Assembly: GCA_947589735.1 (NCBI GenBank)
Contig: CANQCR010000014.1
Span: 1 to 33,417 of the forward strand
Length of the DNA: 33,417 nucleotides
From: an uncultured Bacilli bacterium
GTDB lineage: Bacteria; Bacillota_I; Bacilli_A; RF39; UBA660
Direction: 5' to 3'
Below the pieces are notes generated by a model, which saw only the letters and a list, made by a program, of their open reading frames with translations, was not told the DNA's origin and searched no databases. Shown here in pieces: positions 9,745-16,849 of this stretch. Made by a program: the position numbers and the translations under genes. Within the stretch, counting starts at the first letter, position 1. Each line of letters begins with the position of its first letter.

Positions 9745-10982
9745 TTAATAATTTAATTAGAAGAGTATTATTTCGTTATCCACGTTTTGGCAATATCATA
9801 GCCAATTTAAAATATGTCGCTGTTGATGATAACTGGCCAGCGACGGCTGCAACTAATGGTAAAACGTTATATTATAGGCAAGATTTGTTTACTGATTTTT
9901 CTAATCTTGAACAAGAGTTTATTATTTCTCACGAAATAATGCATGTTGTTTTTGCCCATCTTAATCGCTCTGTTAATATGCATCATGATTTAGTTAATTT
10001 TGTTGCGGACGCAATTATTAATCAACTTCTTCTTCGTGATGGTTTACCAATTTATGAGGGCTTTATCAATAACCCTGATGAAATAGTAAGAAGCCTTCTT
10101 GAAGCTGCTGGCAGACCAATCCCTGAAGAATTGATGATTGATGTTGATGTTTTAAATAGTTCGATGGAAGAATTGTATCGTCGCTATTTTCCCTACTTAG
10201 ACCTTATCGCTGGTTGGATGGGTGAAAATACGTATCATTTACCAATTATACCATCGGATGTACCTCTTACCGAAGAAGAGCGACAAGCCTTATATGATGC
10301 TGATTATAAAGAACTTATGGAAGAAAATGATATCATGCGTGAACCATTTTTAACTGATTATCATCAACAATTAGCCGGCAAAGCCGGTATCTCGCCAAAG
10401 ATGGAATTTCCGGGGGTTAAATTAGGGAAAAGACCATCTTTCATTCGCTGGCAAGATGTTTTAGCGCAAAAACTTATCACTAAAGGTGATGATAATGTTA
10501 AGTTTTATGATATAGAGCCTGATGGTGTTTTAACTAAAGTATATGATAATTCAGAACGGAATACGAATACGGAAGTAGTTATTGATACAAGTGGCTCAAT
10601 GTCAATGTCTCTAATAAAAATGGTTTTAAGAGAATGTAAACATATTTTAGGACAGGGGTCTTTAAGAATTGCTTTTTGTGATGATGAAATTCATGCATGG
10701 CATGATATTGATTCCGAAGATGATATTGATGAGCTTAGAATATGTGGCCGGGGAGGAACTAATTTCGATGCAATGGTTAACCATTTTTCAGGTGGTATAA
10801 CTAATAAAGTTGTTATAACGGATGGATATGGTACTTATCCTAAAAATCGTGATGATGTTCTTTGGATTATCATTAATGATGAACCAAAAGATTCTTATTG
10901 GGCTGGACCTGATTTTGTAAATCATATTCATATAAATAATGAAAACTTATATTCTCAAAAAGTTAAAGTATTACAATATTAA
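9741..10982 (+). CDS. DUF2201-like putative metallopeptidase with C-terminal VWA domain (413 aa)
   Basis: The N-terminal part has a zinc-peptidase-like motif, ISHEIMHVVFAH, with H64, E65 and H68 (HExxH) and another His four residues on. The C-terminal part is a VWA fold with an intact MIDAS: DTSGS starting at D282, then GRGGTN and ITDG. Domain order matches the DUF2201 family (N-terminal putative metallopeptidase, C-terminal VWA-like), whose genes often adjoin MoxR ATPases. The 4-nt overlap with the ATPase gene fits a two-component machine in which the ATPase drives or loads the VWA protein. No signal peptide is visible, so it is probably cytoplasmic. Peptidase activity is inferred from the motif alone. 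Confidence 0.85.
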   Translation: MINNLIRRVLFRYPRFGNIIANLKYVAVDDNWPATAATNGKTLYYRQDLFTDFSNLEQEFIISHEIMHVVFAHLNRSVNMHHDLVNFVADAIINQLLLRDGLPIYEGFINNPDEIVRSLLEAAGRPIPEELMIDVDVLNSSMEELYRRYFPYLDLIAGWMGENTYHLPIIPSDVPLTEEERQALYDADYKELMEENDIMREPFLTDYHQQLAGKAGISPKMEFPGVKLGKRPSFIRWQDVLAQKLITKGDDNVKFYDIEPDGVLTKVYDNSERNTNTEVVIDTSGSMSMSLIKMVLRECKHILGQGSLRIAFCDDEIHAWHDIDSEDDIDELRICGRGGTNFDAMVNHFSGGITNKVVITDGYGTYPKNRDDVLWIIINDEPKDSYWAGPDFVNHIHINNENLYSQKVKVLQY

Positions 10983-11011
10983 AAATAAATAGTATAACAG
11001 GGGGGAAAATT

Positions 11012-12142
11012 ATGACTAAAATATTTGATAAAAAAGTTATTTTTGATTATATAAATGGTAATGATTTAGATAAGGACTATACTTTAGAAGAGTTAGAAGC
11101 ATCGCCTGAGTTTATGCTTAGTGTTTTAATGACAACGAGAGATAAAGAAATGTATTGGATGTGTGATGAAAATGTTAAGCACAATTATATTTTTGTTACA
11201 TCCGTAATTGATATTTTTAAATCTGATATTCCTTTTATTACGGAAGTTGCCAAAGAATACTTGAAAAGTGTTCCTAAAGATGACATAACGGCAATTGAAG
11301 TTCAAGTAAAAATAGCCGAAATAGCTGAAGCAACAAGAGATTTTACGCTTCATATTTTCTCTTTAAAGGCCTTATCTTTTTTAGCTAGAAAAATGGCTGA
11401 AAATGCCTTAGTTATCGAAGAAGCTAAGGAAGATTGGGTTAAAGAAGAATTAGGCATGGGCTTCTTTTTAATCCGTGATGAATATGGTAGTAGTGAGATC
11501 ATCTTACGTTACGCTGCTAGAAAAATGTTAGATGAGATTTTCTATCGACAAAATAGTGGTACTTTAGAACAGTTTTTACATCATCAATACCATCAATTAA
11601 CCGATTTTACTAATGAAAAAATTAATAACTTTTTAATCGGTCATATTGCTAGATTTGATATTCATTTATCTAGTTATGTTGCTAACCATCTTGAATTATT
11701 AGATAGTATTAAAAAAGAAATTGAATTAATTAAATATCGTTGGTATGATTATGAGAGTGAAAGAAATGAACGAAAGATTGCCATTTTTGTTCAAGAGATG
11801 AACCGCTATTTAGCTGAACATTGTCCAGAGTTTGAAGCTTTTGAACTTTTAGGCTATGCTCTTAAAAAATTAGAGATACCAGGTATCATTGAAAGTGATG
11901 AAGAAAAATCTTTAACGGAAGGCCATATTGGTGATTATACTGAACCACTAAGAGAACTTATGAAAATGCGTGATTTAACGTTAACGGAGATTGCTGCTTT
12001 AAAAGAAGCAGTTAGACTTACCAAGGAATTATTTATCGGTGATGATATTAAACCAAATCAAGATGATTATGATATGAAAGCAACACCATCACCTAAAGGC
12101 TTGATTTACTTATATGAATACTACCATAAAACTGACAATTAA
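11012..12142 (+). CDS. Unknown helical protein, third gene of the MoxR/VWA unit (376 aa)
   Basis: I do not recognise this family. The protein is acidic, lacks a signal peptide and membrane segments, and looks almost entirely alpha-helical (runs such as EVAKEYLKSV, EIAEATRDF, LDSIKKEIELIKYRW), perhaps as helical repeats. It starts 29 nt after the VWA gene with no terminator between them, behind a strong AGGGGGGA ribosome site. It is therefore probably cotranscribed and a partner or substrate adaptor of the ATPase/VWA pair. That role is inferred from position only. A 16-bp perfect palindrome overlaps its stop. Confidence 0.8.
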   Translation: MTKIFDKKVIFDYINGNDLDKDYTLEELEASPEFMLSVLMTTRDKEMYWMCDENVKHNYIFVTSVIDIFKSDIPFITEVAKEYLKSVPKDDITAIEVQVKIAEIAEATRDFTLHIFSLKALSFLARKMAENALVIEEAKEDWVKEELGMGFFLIRDEYGSSEIILRYAARKMLDEIFYRQNSGTLEQFLHHQYHQLTDFTNEKINNFLIGHIARFDIHLSSYVANHLELLDSIKKEIELIKYRWYDYESERNERKIAIFVQEMNRYLAEHCPEFEAFELLGYALKKLEIPGIIESDEEKSLTEGHIGDYTEPLRELMKMRDLTLTEIAALKEAVRLTKELFIGDDIKPNQDDYDMKATPSPKGLIYLYEYYHKTDN

Positions 12143-12148
12143 TTGTCA
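12133..12148. repeat. 16-bp perfect palindrome over a stop codon
   Basis: TGACAATTAATTGTCA is fully self-complementary and centred on the TAA stop of the preceding gene. It lacks a downstream T tract, so it is at best a poor forward terminator. It could be an operator or a remnant of the stop-in-hairpin layout seen elsewhere in the window. Confidence 0.5.
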
Positions 12149-12174
12149 AAATAACAAAAAAAGGGTTAGTAATG

Positions 12175-12203
12175 GTGCCACTAGCATTTTAATATGATAT
12201 ACT
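12175..12203 (+). promoter_or_regulatory. Promoter of the 122-aa protein gene
   Basis: GTGCCA (4 of 6 to consensus), 17 nt, then TATACT with an upstream TG (TGATATACT). The predicted start near 12210 gives a leader of about 74 nt, longer than most here, which opens with a hairpin. Confidence 0.6.
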
Positions 12204-12210
12204 ATTAGTA

Positions 12211-12226
12211 GTAGATGAAAATCTAC
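12211..12226 (+). other. 5'-end hairpin with GAAA tetraloop in the leader
   Basis: GTAGAT, GAAA, ATCTAC form a 6-bp stem closed by a GNRA loop, almost exactly at the predicted transcript start. A 5'-terminal hairpin can protect an mRNA from decay. That role is inferred. Confidence 0.4.
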
Positions 12227-12283
12227 CATTGGTTGTGAGAAACGGGTTTATATAAAAATTAAATATTAATTTGGAGGTAATGT

Positions 12284-12652
12284 ATGAGCTTATATCGTTT
12301 TTTGGCTAGCGCACGAGAATTGAAAGACTATGCTACCAATGAAAATAATACACAAATTAAAATTGCCGCTTTTGACAATTTAAATGAAGCTTCACAATTT
12401 ACGGATAAAAAGAATTGTGCAACTTTAGAGTGGACATGTAATGATCAAAATATTGACCTTTTAATCTCTTATATTAAAGAACATTTAAAAACTTGTCCTC
12501 GAATTGAATTATGGCGGGTTGGCTTAGGAGATAAATCAACAGCTATTATTGAAAAATGTTCTAAGAATATTTTAAGCAAAGAGAAAATAAAAGAATTGTG
12601 GGGCAAAGACGGATTATGTCAATCAGCTTGCCTTGTTGTATATAATTCATAA
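12284..12652 (+). CDS. Small uncharacterised protein with MSLYRFLAS start (122 aa)
   Basis: The function is unknown. The start, M-x-LYRFLAS, recalls short uncharacterised Bacillota proteins opening with MALYRFxAS. That recollection is not verified. No signal peptide or membrane helix is visible. Four Cys are present (TLEWTC, LKTCP, EKCSK, QSAC), which could matter in a small cytoplasmic protein. GGAGG lies about 7 nt before the ATG. The gene has its own promoter with a comparatively long structured leader and its own terminator, so it is monocistronic. Confidence 0.75.
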   Translation: MSLYRFLASARELKDYATNENNTQIKIAAFDNLNEASQFTDKKNCATLEWTCNDQNIDLLISYIKEHLKTCPRIELWRVGLGDKSTAIIEKCSKNILSKEKIKELWGKDGLCQSACLVVYNS

Positions 12653-12677
12653 GTTAAGTTTTACTTAACTTTTTTTA
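12651..12677 (+). terminator. Intrinsic terminator
   Basis: A 9-bp stem, AAGTTAAGT/ACTTAACTT, with a 3-nt loop and a T tract. The stem begins inside the TAA stop of the preceding gene. Confidence 0.85.
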
Positions 12678-12706
12678 TTGGCTAATCTTTTGATTTGTAG
12701 TAAAAT
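12678..12706 (+). promoter_or_regulatory. Promoter of the thioesterase/NERD unit
   Basis: TTGGCT, 17 nt, TAAAAT. The -35 abuts the T tract of the preceding terminator. The predicted start is near 12713, where the AGGTGA ribosome site begins. Confidence 0.5.
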
Positions 12707-12723
12707 AATCATAGGTGAATAAT

Positions 12724-13125
12724 ATGACAGATGAAATGTTAAAACAACTTCAAGAAACCTTAGAGAAAACGAATGGTTTTATTAAAGCTAATAATTTTAA
12801 AGTTATGGAAGCAAAAGATGGCTACAGCGTTGTTGAAGCTAAAATTACTGATACAAGTTTAAATCCGATGGGTATAGCTCACGGTGGTTTTATCTTTGGT
12901 CTTGCTGATACCACGGGTGGGGTAGCTGCTAGAATGAAAGGACGTAATATTGTAACATTGGATGCTAGCATTAATTATTTAAAACCGGCTAAAGGAAGTA
13001 AGCTTAAAGCTGTTGCCAACATAGAAAAAGATGGTAAAACGGTAACTTTTTATACTATTGATATCTATGATGAAGAAGAAAATAGAGTTGCAATCGCACA
13101 TATGAATTATTTTTATTTAGATTAA
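12724..13125 (+). CDS. PaaI/YdiI-type hotdog thioesterase (133 aa)
   Basis: This is a hotdog-fold acyl-CoA thioesterase of the PaaI/DUF4442-like group. The signature is PMGIAHGGFIFGLADTTGG (His-Gly-Gly, then an acidic residue on the central helix), followed by beta strands (VTLDASINYLKP, VTFYTIDIYD). Length is normal for the family. It would hydrolyse CoA thioesters in the cytoplasm; the acyl group cannot be read from sequence. An in-frame GTG at 12715 is rejected because the AGGTGA ribosome site (12713-12718) overlaps it and fits the ATG at 12724. The NERD gene follows 8 nt later. Confidence 0.88.
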   Translation: MTDEMLKQLQETLEKTNGFIKANNFKVMEAKDGYSVVEAKITDTSLNPMGIAHGGFIFGLADTTGGVAARMKGRNIVTLDASINYLKPAKGSKLKAVANIEKDGKTVTFYTIDIYDEEENRVAIAHMNYFYLD

Positions 13126-13133
13126 GAGGTATT

Positions 13134-14144
13134 ATGGGATTATTTGAACGATTTAATGAAACAATCTTTTTAAAGACGGATAGTGATCTAGAAAAAAGAA
13201 TTGCTTATTTAAAAGAACATCGTGAAGAAGTTATCAATAAAGATAGAATTGATTTGGATATAAAACTTTTAGAGTTAGGCTTAAAAGGCGAAAAGGAAAT
13301 AGAATTTGAACTTAAAAATGCTAATATTGGAATGTATGTCTTACACGATATAACTCTTTCATATGATGATTTGACTGCGCAAATTGATTATGTCGTCGTT
13401 ACGCCCGCTAAGTGTTATCTTATTGAATGCAAAAATCTTGTCGGGGATATAACGATTAACGCTAACGGTGAGTTTCAAAGAGCCTATAAAATGAATGGTA
13501 AAATTCATAAGGAAGCTATTTACTCACCATATAATCAAGCTATGCGTCATGTTGAAATATTACGTAAACGTTATATCGAAAATAATAGTAAATTAACAGT
13601 GGCTCTTTTTGAAAATAGTGTTTTTAATGATAAATATTATAAACCTTTAGTTGTCTTAGCTAATTCAACGGGAAAGTTAAATAATCGCTATGCACCTAAA
13701 TGGCTAAAAGATAAGGTTGTTAGATCCGATAATCTTATTAATTATTTCAAACAAGATATGGCTAAAACAAGTAGTAATGCAATTGATTCTAGAAAAGATA
13801 TGGAAAAGCTTGCTCTACATTTTTTAGAAATTAATACGCCTAAAGAAGTTGATTATTTAGCTAAATACCAGTTAAAACTATCTTCTAATGATACTTTAAA
13901 AGATGTGAAGTTAGATGATACGAAGCTAATAGATAAGCTAAAAGATTTCCGTTTGACTAAATCACATACTATGAAAGTACCGGCCTATTATATTTTTACT
14001 AATGATGAATTAGAATTGTTAGTTAGTAAAAAACCGACGACGATTGAAGAATTAAAAAGCCTTAATATTTTAACACCCATTAAAGTTCGTTGTCATGGCG
14101 AAGAGATTGTCAATATTATCAAAGAAACTATGTCATTACCATAG
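13134..14144 (+). CDS. NERD-domain protein, putative nuclease-related (336 aa)
   Basis: Residues of about 45-165 form a NERD (nuclease-related) domain. Visible are the LGLKGEKEIEFEL helix, AQIDYVVV with D85, and LIECKN with E98 and K100, giving the D...ExK arrangement of PD-(D/E)xK nucleases. Later ANSTG and a basic C-terminal region fit NERD proteins. There is no signal peptide or membrane anchor. The C-terminal 150 residues are unassigned. Nuclease activity is plausible from the residues but not established for the family. It follows the thioesterase by 8 nt behind AGAGG, so the two are cotranscribed. A functional link between them is not obvious. Confidence 0.85.
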   Translation: MGLFERFNETIFLKTDSDLEKRIAYLKEHREEVINKDRIDLDIKLLELGLKGEKEIEFELKNANIGMYVLHDITLSYDDLTAQIDYVVVTPAKCYLIECKNLVGDITINANGEFQRAYKMNGKIHKEAIYSPYNQAMRHVEILRKRYIENNSKLTVALFENSVFNDKYYKPLVVLANSTGKLNNRYAPKWLKDKVVRSDNLINYFKQDMAKTSSNAIDSRKDMEKLALHFLEINTPKEVDYLAKYQLKLSSNDTLKDVKLDDTKLIDKLKDFRLTKSHTMKVPAYYIFTNDELELLVSKKPTTIEELKSLNILTPIKVRCHGEEIVNIIKETMSLP

Positions 14145-14156
14145 TTTTCTTTTTTT
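14125..14156 (+). terminator. Intrinsic terminator after the NERD gene
   Basis: An 8-bp stem, AAACTATG/CATAGTTT, with a 7-nt loop and a T tract. The TAG stop (14142-14144) is inside the 3' arm. Confidence 0.8.
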
Positions 14157-14161
14157 AAAGA

Positions 14162-14170
14162 TGTTATAAT
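14162..14170 (+). promoter_or_regulatory. Extended -10 promoter
   Basis: TGTTATAAT lies 6 nt after the terminator T tract. The predicted start near 14177 leaves a leader of about 14 nt, mostly the AGGAGG ribosome site (14181-14186). Confidence 0.65.
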
Positions 14171-14190
14171 ATATATTAGTAGGAGGTTAT

Positions 14191-14664
14191 ATGAGAAGAG
14201 TAATTATTAGCGTTGGATTGGTCCTTTTAGTGGTAACTTTAGCTTTGTTCTTTGTTTTCAAAAATAATCCTAAAGAAGTTACTGATCGGATGCCAATCGT
14301 CGATTTTAAAACCTACTTAGGGGGTACGATTGATTCAGAAGATGTCGCTTATCAAAATGAATTGATTGAAACTTATGATGAGTATCAAACTATTACTAAT
14401 TTTTATCAAATGGAGCAGGTATTAGAACCCTCTGATTTTGATGACTATGATTATTTAGCTGCTGTTTTAGAAAATGATTATTGTGATGGCAATTTATTAG
14501 GTATTCAAAGAGTAAATATCGATAATAACCAAGTCCAAATAATAGTTGGTATTAAAAATGATGAAGAATTATGCTCCATAAATAATGAAATGTATTTTAT
14601 TAGATTAAAGAAAGGACGGATTAAAGATAACTTTGAAGTCATTTTTGACTATGAAAAAGTTTAA
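14191..14664 (+). CDS. Unknown single-pass membrane-anchored protein (157 aa)
   Basis: An N-terminal hydrophobic segment (IISVGLVLLVVTLALFFVF, about residues 5-23) with two Arg before it predicts an uncleaved anchor; there is no lipobox. The remaining 130 residues would face outside and are acidic, with two Cys (DYCDGN, ELCSIN) that may form a disulfide. I do not recognise the domain. It sits 5 nt upstream of the VanY-like lipoprotein gene and shares its transcript, which hints at an envelope role. That is an inference from position. Confidence 0.75.
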   Translation: MRRVIISVGLVLLVVTLALFFVFKNNPKEVTDRMPIVDFKTYLGGTIDSEDVAYQNELIETYDEYQTITNFYQMEQVLEPSDFDDYDYLAAVLENDYCDGNLLGIQRVNIDNNQVQIIVGIKNDEELCSINNEMYFIRLKKGRIKDNFEVIFDYEKV

Positions 14665-14669
14665 TTAAT

Positions 14670-15512
14670 ATGCGAAAAATAATAATAAGTTTAATGGCTA
14701 TGCCTTTAATTTTGGGATTAGTTGGTTGTGACGCTAAAGATAATAGTGATAATAAAACATCTAACGCTAATCCTACTTCTACTTCTAATACCCGGAGTAA
14801 TGTTAATGAAGATAGTAATGTTTTATCTAATTCGAATGTTACTAGTAATTCTAATCCTACTAGTAATAGTAATGAGGTAAAACCAGCTAGCAATACAAAC
14901 ACCCCAAGTAACTCTAATAAAGAAACACCAGTTAGTACTACTAAAACAAATGTTGTTGGTAAAACAACTAAAGGTTATGATATTGAAAAAATCGATGGTA
15001 TTTATTATGTTAAAGGTATTTTGATTGCTAATAAGAGTTATGCCCTTCCTAGTACGTATGCGCCAGGTGGCTTAAAAAGTGAGTTTACTATTGCTTATAA
15101 TGAGATGAAAAAAGCGGCTAAAAAAGATGGTGTAACCTTAAGTGTTGTTAGTGGCTATCGTTCATATAATACGCAAAAGACATTATATAATAATTATGTT
15201 AAACGTGATGGAAAAGCCGCTGCCGATACATATTCAGCCAGAGCAGGTCATTCAGAACATCAAACGGGTCTAGCCGCTGATTTAAATAAAATATCTGATT
15301 CTTTTGGTGAGACAAAGGCGGGTAAATGGTTAGCTAATAACTGTTATAAGTATGGCTTTATTTTAAGATATCCTAAAGGAAAGCAGAAGATTACGGGTTA
15401 TGTCTATGAGCCATGGCATTTCCGCTATATTGGAGATGAAGCCGTTAATTTATATAATAATGGTAATTGGATTACCTTAGAGGAATATCTAGGTATTGAT
15501 AGTAAGTACTAG
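14670..15512 (+). CDS. VanY-type D,D-carboxypeptidase-like lipoprotein (280 aa)
   Basis: The signal peptide ends in lipobox LVGC, so the protein is lipid-anchored outside the membrane. Residues of about 25-95 are an Asn/Ser/Thr-rich spacer (TSNSNPTSNSNEVK and similar). Residues of about 120-265 are a peptidase M15B domain: VSGYRSYNTQ, AGHSEHQTGLAADL with H197 and D204 as zinc ligands, and EPWHFRYIG near 248 giving the third His. Such enzymes trim D-Ala from peptidoglycan stem peptides, which implies the host makes peptidoglycan. No clear Shine-Dalgarno precedes the ATG, so translation may depend on the gene 5 nt upstream. There is no vancomycin-resistance context. Confidence 0.9.
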   Translation: MRKIIISLMAMPLILGLVGCDAKDNSDNKTSNANPTSTSNTRSNVNEDSNVLSNSNVTSNSNPTSNSNEVKPASNTNTPSNSNKETPVSTTKTNVVGKTTKGYDIEKIDGIYYVKGILIANKSYALPSTYAPGGLKSEFTIAYNEMKKAAKKDGVTLSVVSGYRSYNTQKTLYNNYVKRDGKAAADTYSARAGHSEHQTGLAADLNKISDSFGETKAGKWLANNCYKYGFILRYPKGKQKITGYVYEPWHFRYIGDEAVNLYNNGNWITLEEYLGIDSKY

Positions 15513-15528
15513 TTCGCTAGTACTTTTT
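15504..15528 (+). terminator. Intrinsic terminator with TTCG tetraloop
   Basis: A 9-bp perfect stem, AAGTACTAG/CTAGTACTT, is closed by TTCG and followed by T residues. The TAG stop (15510-15512) ends the 5' arm. Confidence 0.9.
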
Positions 15529-15530
15529 AA

Positions 15531-15559
15531 TTGCTTAAAAGAAAAGTATTTGTTATAAT
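15531..15559 (+). promoter_or_regulatory. Promoter of the HExxH pair
   Basis: TTGCTT (15531-15536), 17 nt, TATAAT (15554-15559) with an upstream TG. It starts 3 nt after the preceding terminator. The predicted start is near 15566. Confidence 0.75.
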
Positions 15560-15577
15560 AGAGAACTAGTGATATTT

Positions 15578-16021
15578 ATGGACATAGATACTTTTGTAAA
15601 ACTTCGAGCTTTTGATGATGCTATTATGGATCAAATAGGTGATGACATTACTTTAGATGATATTCAAACATTCTTAAGCTATGATACTTCTTTTTGGAAT
15701 TATTTAAAGGGTAAGGTCAGTAGAGTCGATAGTAATCAAAATGATGCTAAATATTTTTATGGGACTTATCCTAGTTATGATAGTAATGGTGTATTGAGTG
15801 GATTATATGTTATTGTTCCAATTATTAAAAACTTAGGAACGGCCTTAATTAATGTTCATGAATATCGTCATGCTTATGATCTTTATAATCATTTAGGTCA
15901 AAAATATGTTATTAATCAACTTGATAGTGAGGCGTTAGCTAAAGAAACAGAAGAAGCATTTTCTTTAAAATATGCATTAAGTAAAGGGAGTAAATGGTTA
16001 GATGAACAAACATCAGATTAA
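15578..16021 (+). CDS. Putative small HExxH metallopeptidase-like protein (147 aa)
   Basis: The family is not recognised. The key feature is ALINVHEYRHAYDLYNHLG, with H94, E95 and H98 forming a HExxH zinc motif on a helix. About 20 residues on, SEALAKETEEAF offers Glu candidates for a third ligand, as in gluzincin-like folds. Upstream is LDDIQTFLSYDTSFWNYL, a segment shared with the next gene. There is no signal peptide. The ATG at 15578 is preferred over the in-frame GTG at 15569, since TAGTGAT before the ATG can act as the ribosome site and the GTG would be nearly leaderless. Its end overlaps the next gene by 20 nt. Zinc binding and proteolysis are inferred from the motif. Confidence 0.75.
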   Translation: MDIDTFVKLRAFDDAIMDQIGDDITLDDIQTFLSYDTSFWNYLKGKVSRVDSNQNDAKYFYGTYPSYDSNGVLSGLYVIVPIIKNLGTALINVHEYRHAYDLYNHLGQKYVINQLDSEALAKETEEAFSLKYALSKGSKWLDEQTSD

Positions 16022-16805
16022 AGATATTAAATCCGATATTAGAACGTCACGTAAACTTAATATGGAAGAAATCTATCTTATGGCTAAATATTGCTTATCA
16101 ACTTATTTTTATAGTCTTAAAACATTTGGACGTAAAAGTGAGGTAACAAGGGGTGTAACAAAAGCTTGGCGAACTTTTAAAGATACTTTAGCGGAAGAAG
16201 ATTATCTCACGTCTTTAATGCTTCGGCATGGTAAAAAAATTAATGTTGCAGAGGCTTGGTCATTTTTAGATGATTTAGATTATGCTAACGAGCAAACCGT
16301 TGATTATTTATATCGTTATTTAGATAATGCTTCAGACGCTTGTGATGTTGAAGCCGCTTGGCGAGCTGTATGGGAAAAACGGGATTTTGAAATGATTACG
16401 GAAACATATGAATACCGTTTACGTTTATGCTCAATGCTTTTAGGCTTTGATGATATTAAAAAGTTTTTAGGATTTCCGGTAGAGTTTTGGACTTTTATCG
16501 AACCACGGATTGATTTTAAAAGTGATGCTGAATTACCATTTGAAAATATTGAAGAATATGGCGTGAAAAAGTATGTGGATGAAAGTGGTAAAATATTTAA
16601 TTTTCGGGTAACACTTCCCGTTATAACTAATTTAGATAAAGCTCTTTTTACGGTTAGGGGTTTAGAGGAAGCCTATAACTTGTTTCATCAAATTCGTATG
16701 CATATGCCAGGTAAAGATTTAATAGGATCTTCAGAAGAAAAAGAAGAAGCTTTTAAAAAAGGTTATATGAAGACGAAATATAAACAAGTTTTTAAAGAAA
16801 TATAA
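16002..16805 (+). CDS. Unknown helical protein with degenerate copy of the HExxH domain (267 aa)
   Basis: The C-terminal half aligns by eye with the preceding protein: FDDIKKFLGFPVEFWTFI matches LDDIQTFLSYDTSFWNYL, and LPVITNLDKALFTVRGLEEAYNLF matches VPIIKNLGTALINVHEYRHAYDLY. In the second block HEYRH is replaced by RGLEE (residues 219-223), so the zinc motif is gone. The N-terminal 140 residues are an extra helical region (NMEEIYLMAKYCLSTYF and on) that I cannot assign. The AAAGGGAG ribosome site lies inside the upstream gene and the overlap is 20 nt, so translation is probably coupled. A regulatory or substrate-binding partner of the putative enzyme is the natural inference. Confidence 0.78.
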   Translation: MNKHQIKDIKSDIRTSRKLNMEEIYLMAKYCLSTYFYSLKTFGRKSEVTRGVTKAWRTFKDTLAEEDYLTSLMLRHGKKINVAEAWSFLDDLDYANEQTVDYLYRYLDNASDACDVEAAWRAVWEKRDFEMITETYEYRLRLCSMLLGFDDIKKFLGFPVEFWTFIEPRIDFKSDAELPFENIEEYGVKKYVDESGKIFNFRVTLPVITNLDKALFTVRGLEEAYNLFHQIRMHMPGKDLIGSSEEKEEAFKKGYMKTKYKQVFKEI

Positions 16806-16823
16806 AGAATATATTTCTTTTTT
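16794..16823 (+). terminator. Intrinsic terminator
   Basis: An 11-bp AT-rich stem, AAAGAAATATA/TATATTTCTTT, with a 5-nt loop and a T tract. The TAA stop (16803-16805) lies at the top of the 5' arm. Confidence 0.8.
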
Positions 16824-16833
16824 GTTATATAAT
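16823..16833 (+). promoter_or_regulatory. -10 promoter element of the DUF1848-like gene
   Basis: TATAAT (16828-16833) lies right after the terminator T tract, with a nearby but not ideally spaced TG. The predicted start is near 16840, at the AGTGAT ribosome site. Confidence 0.5.
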
Positions 16834-16849
16834 AAAGCTAGTGATGAAA

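Noticed and set aside
14780-14940. Asn/Ser-rich stretch of the VanY-like lipoprotein as a DNA repeat element
   Set aside because: The repetition is at the amino-acid level, with varied codons, and fits a flexible spacer between lipid anchor and enzyme.
15569-15577. Upstream in-frame starts at 7897, 12715, 15569, 16841, 20257, 26341, 28210, 31929 and 32799
   Set aside because: They fall in or right at the predicted promoter, transcript start or ribosome site (31929 and 32799 lie upstream of the promoter), and the next in-frame start has a properly spaced ribosome site or the family's standard N-terminus.
15578-16805. The HExxH gene and its neighbour as one frameshifted gene
   Set aside because: The two proteins contain separate copies of the same domain, the overlap is short, and the second has its own ribosome site and N-terminal region.
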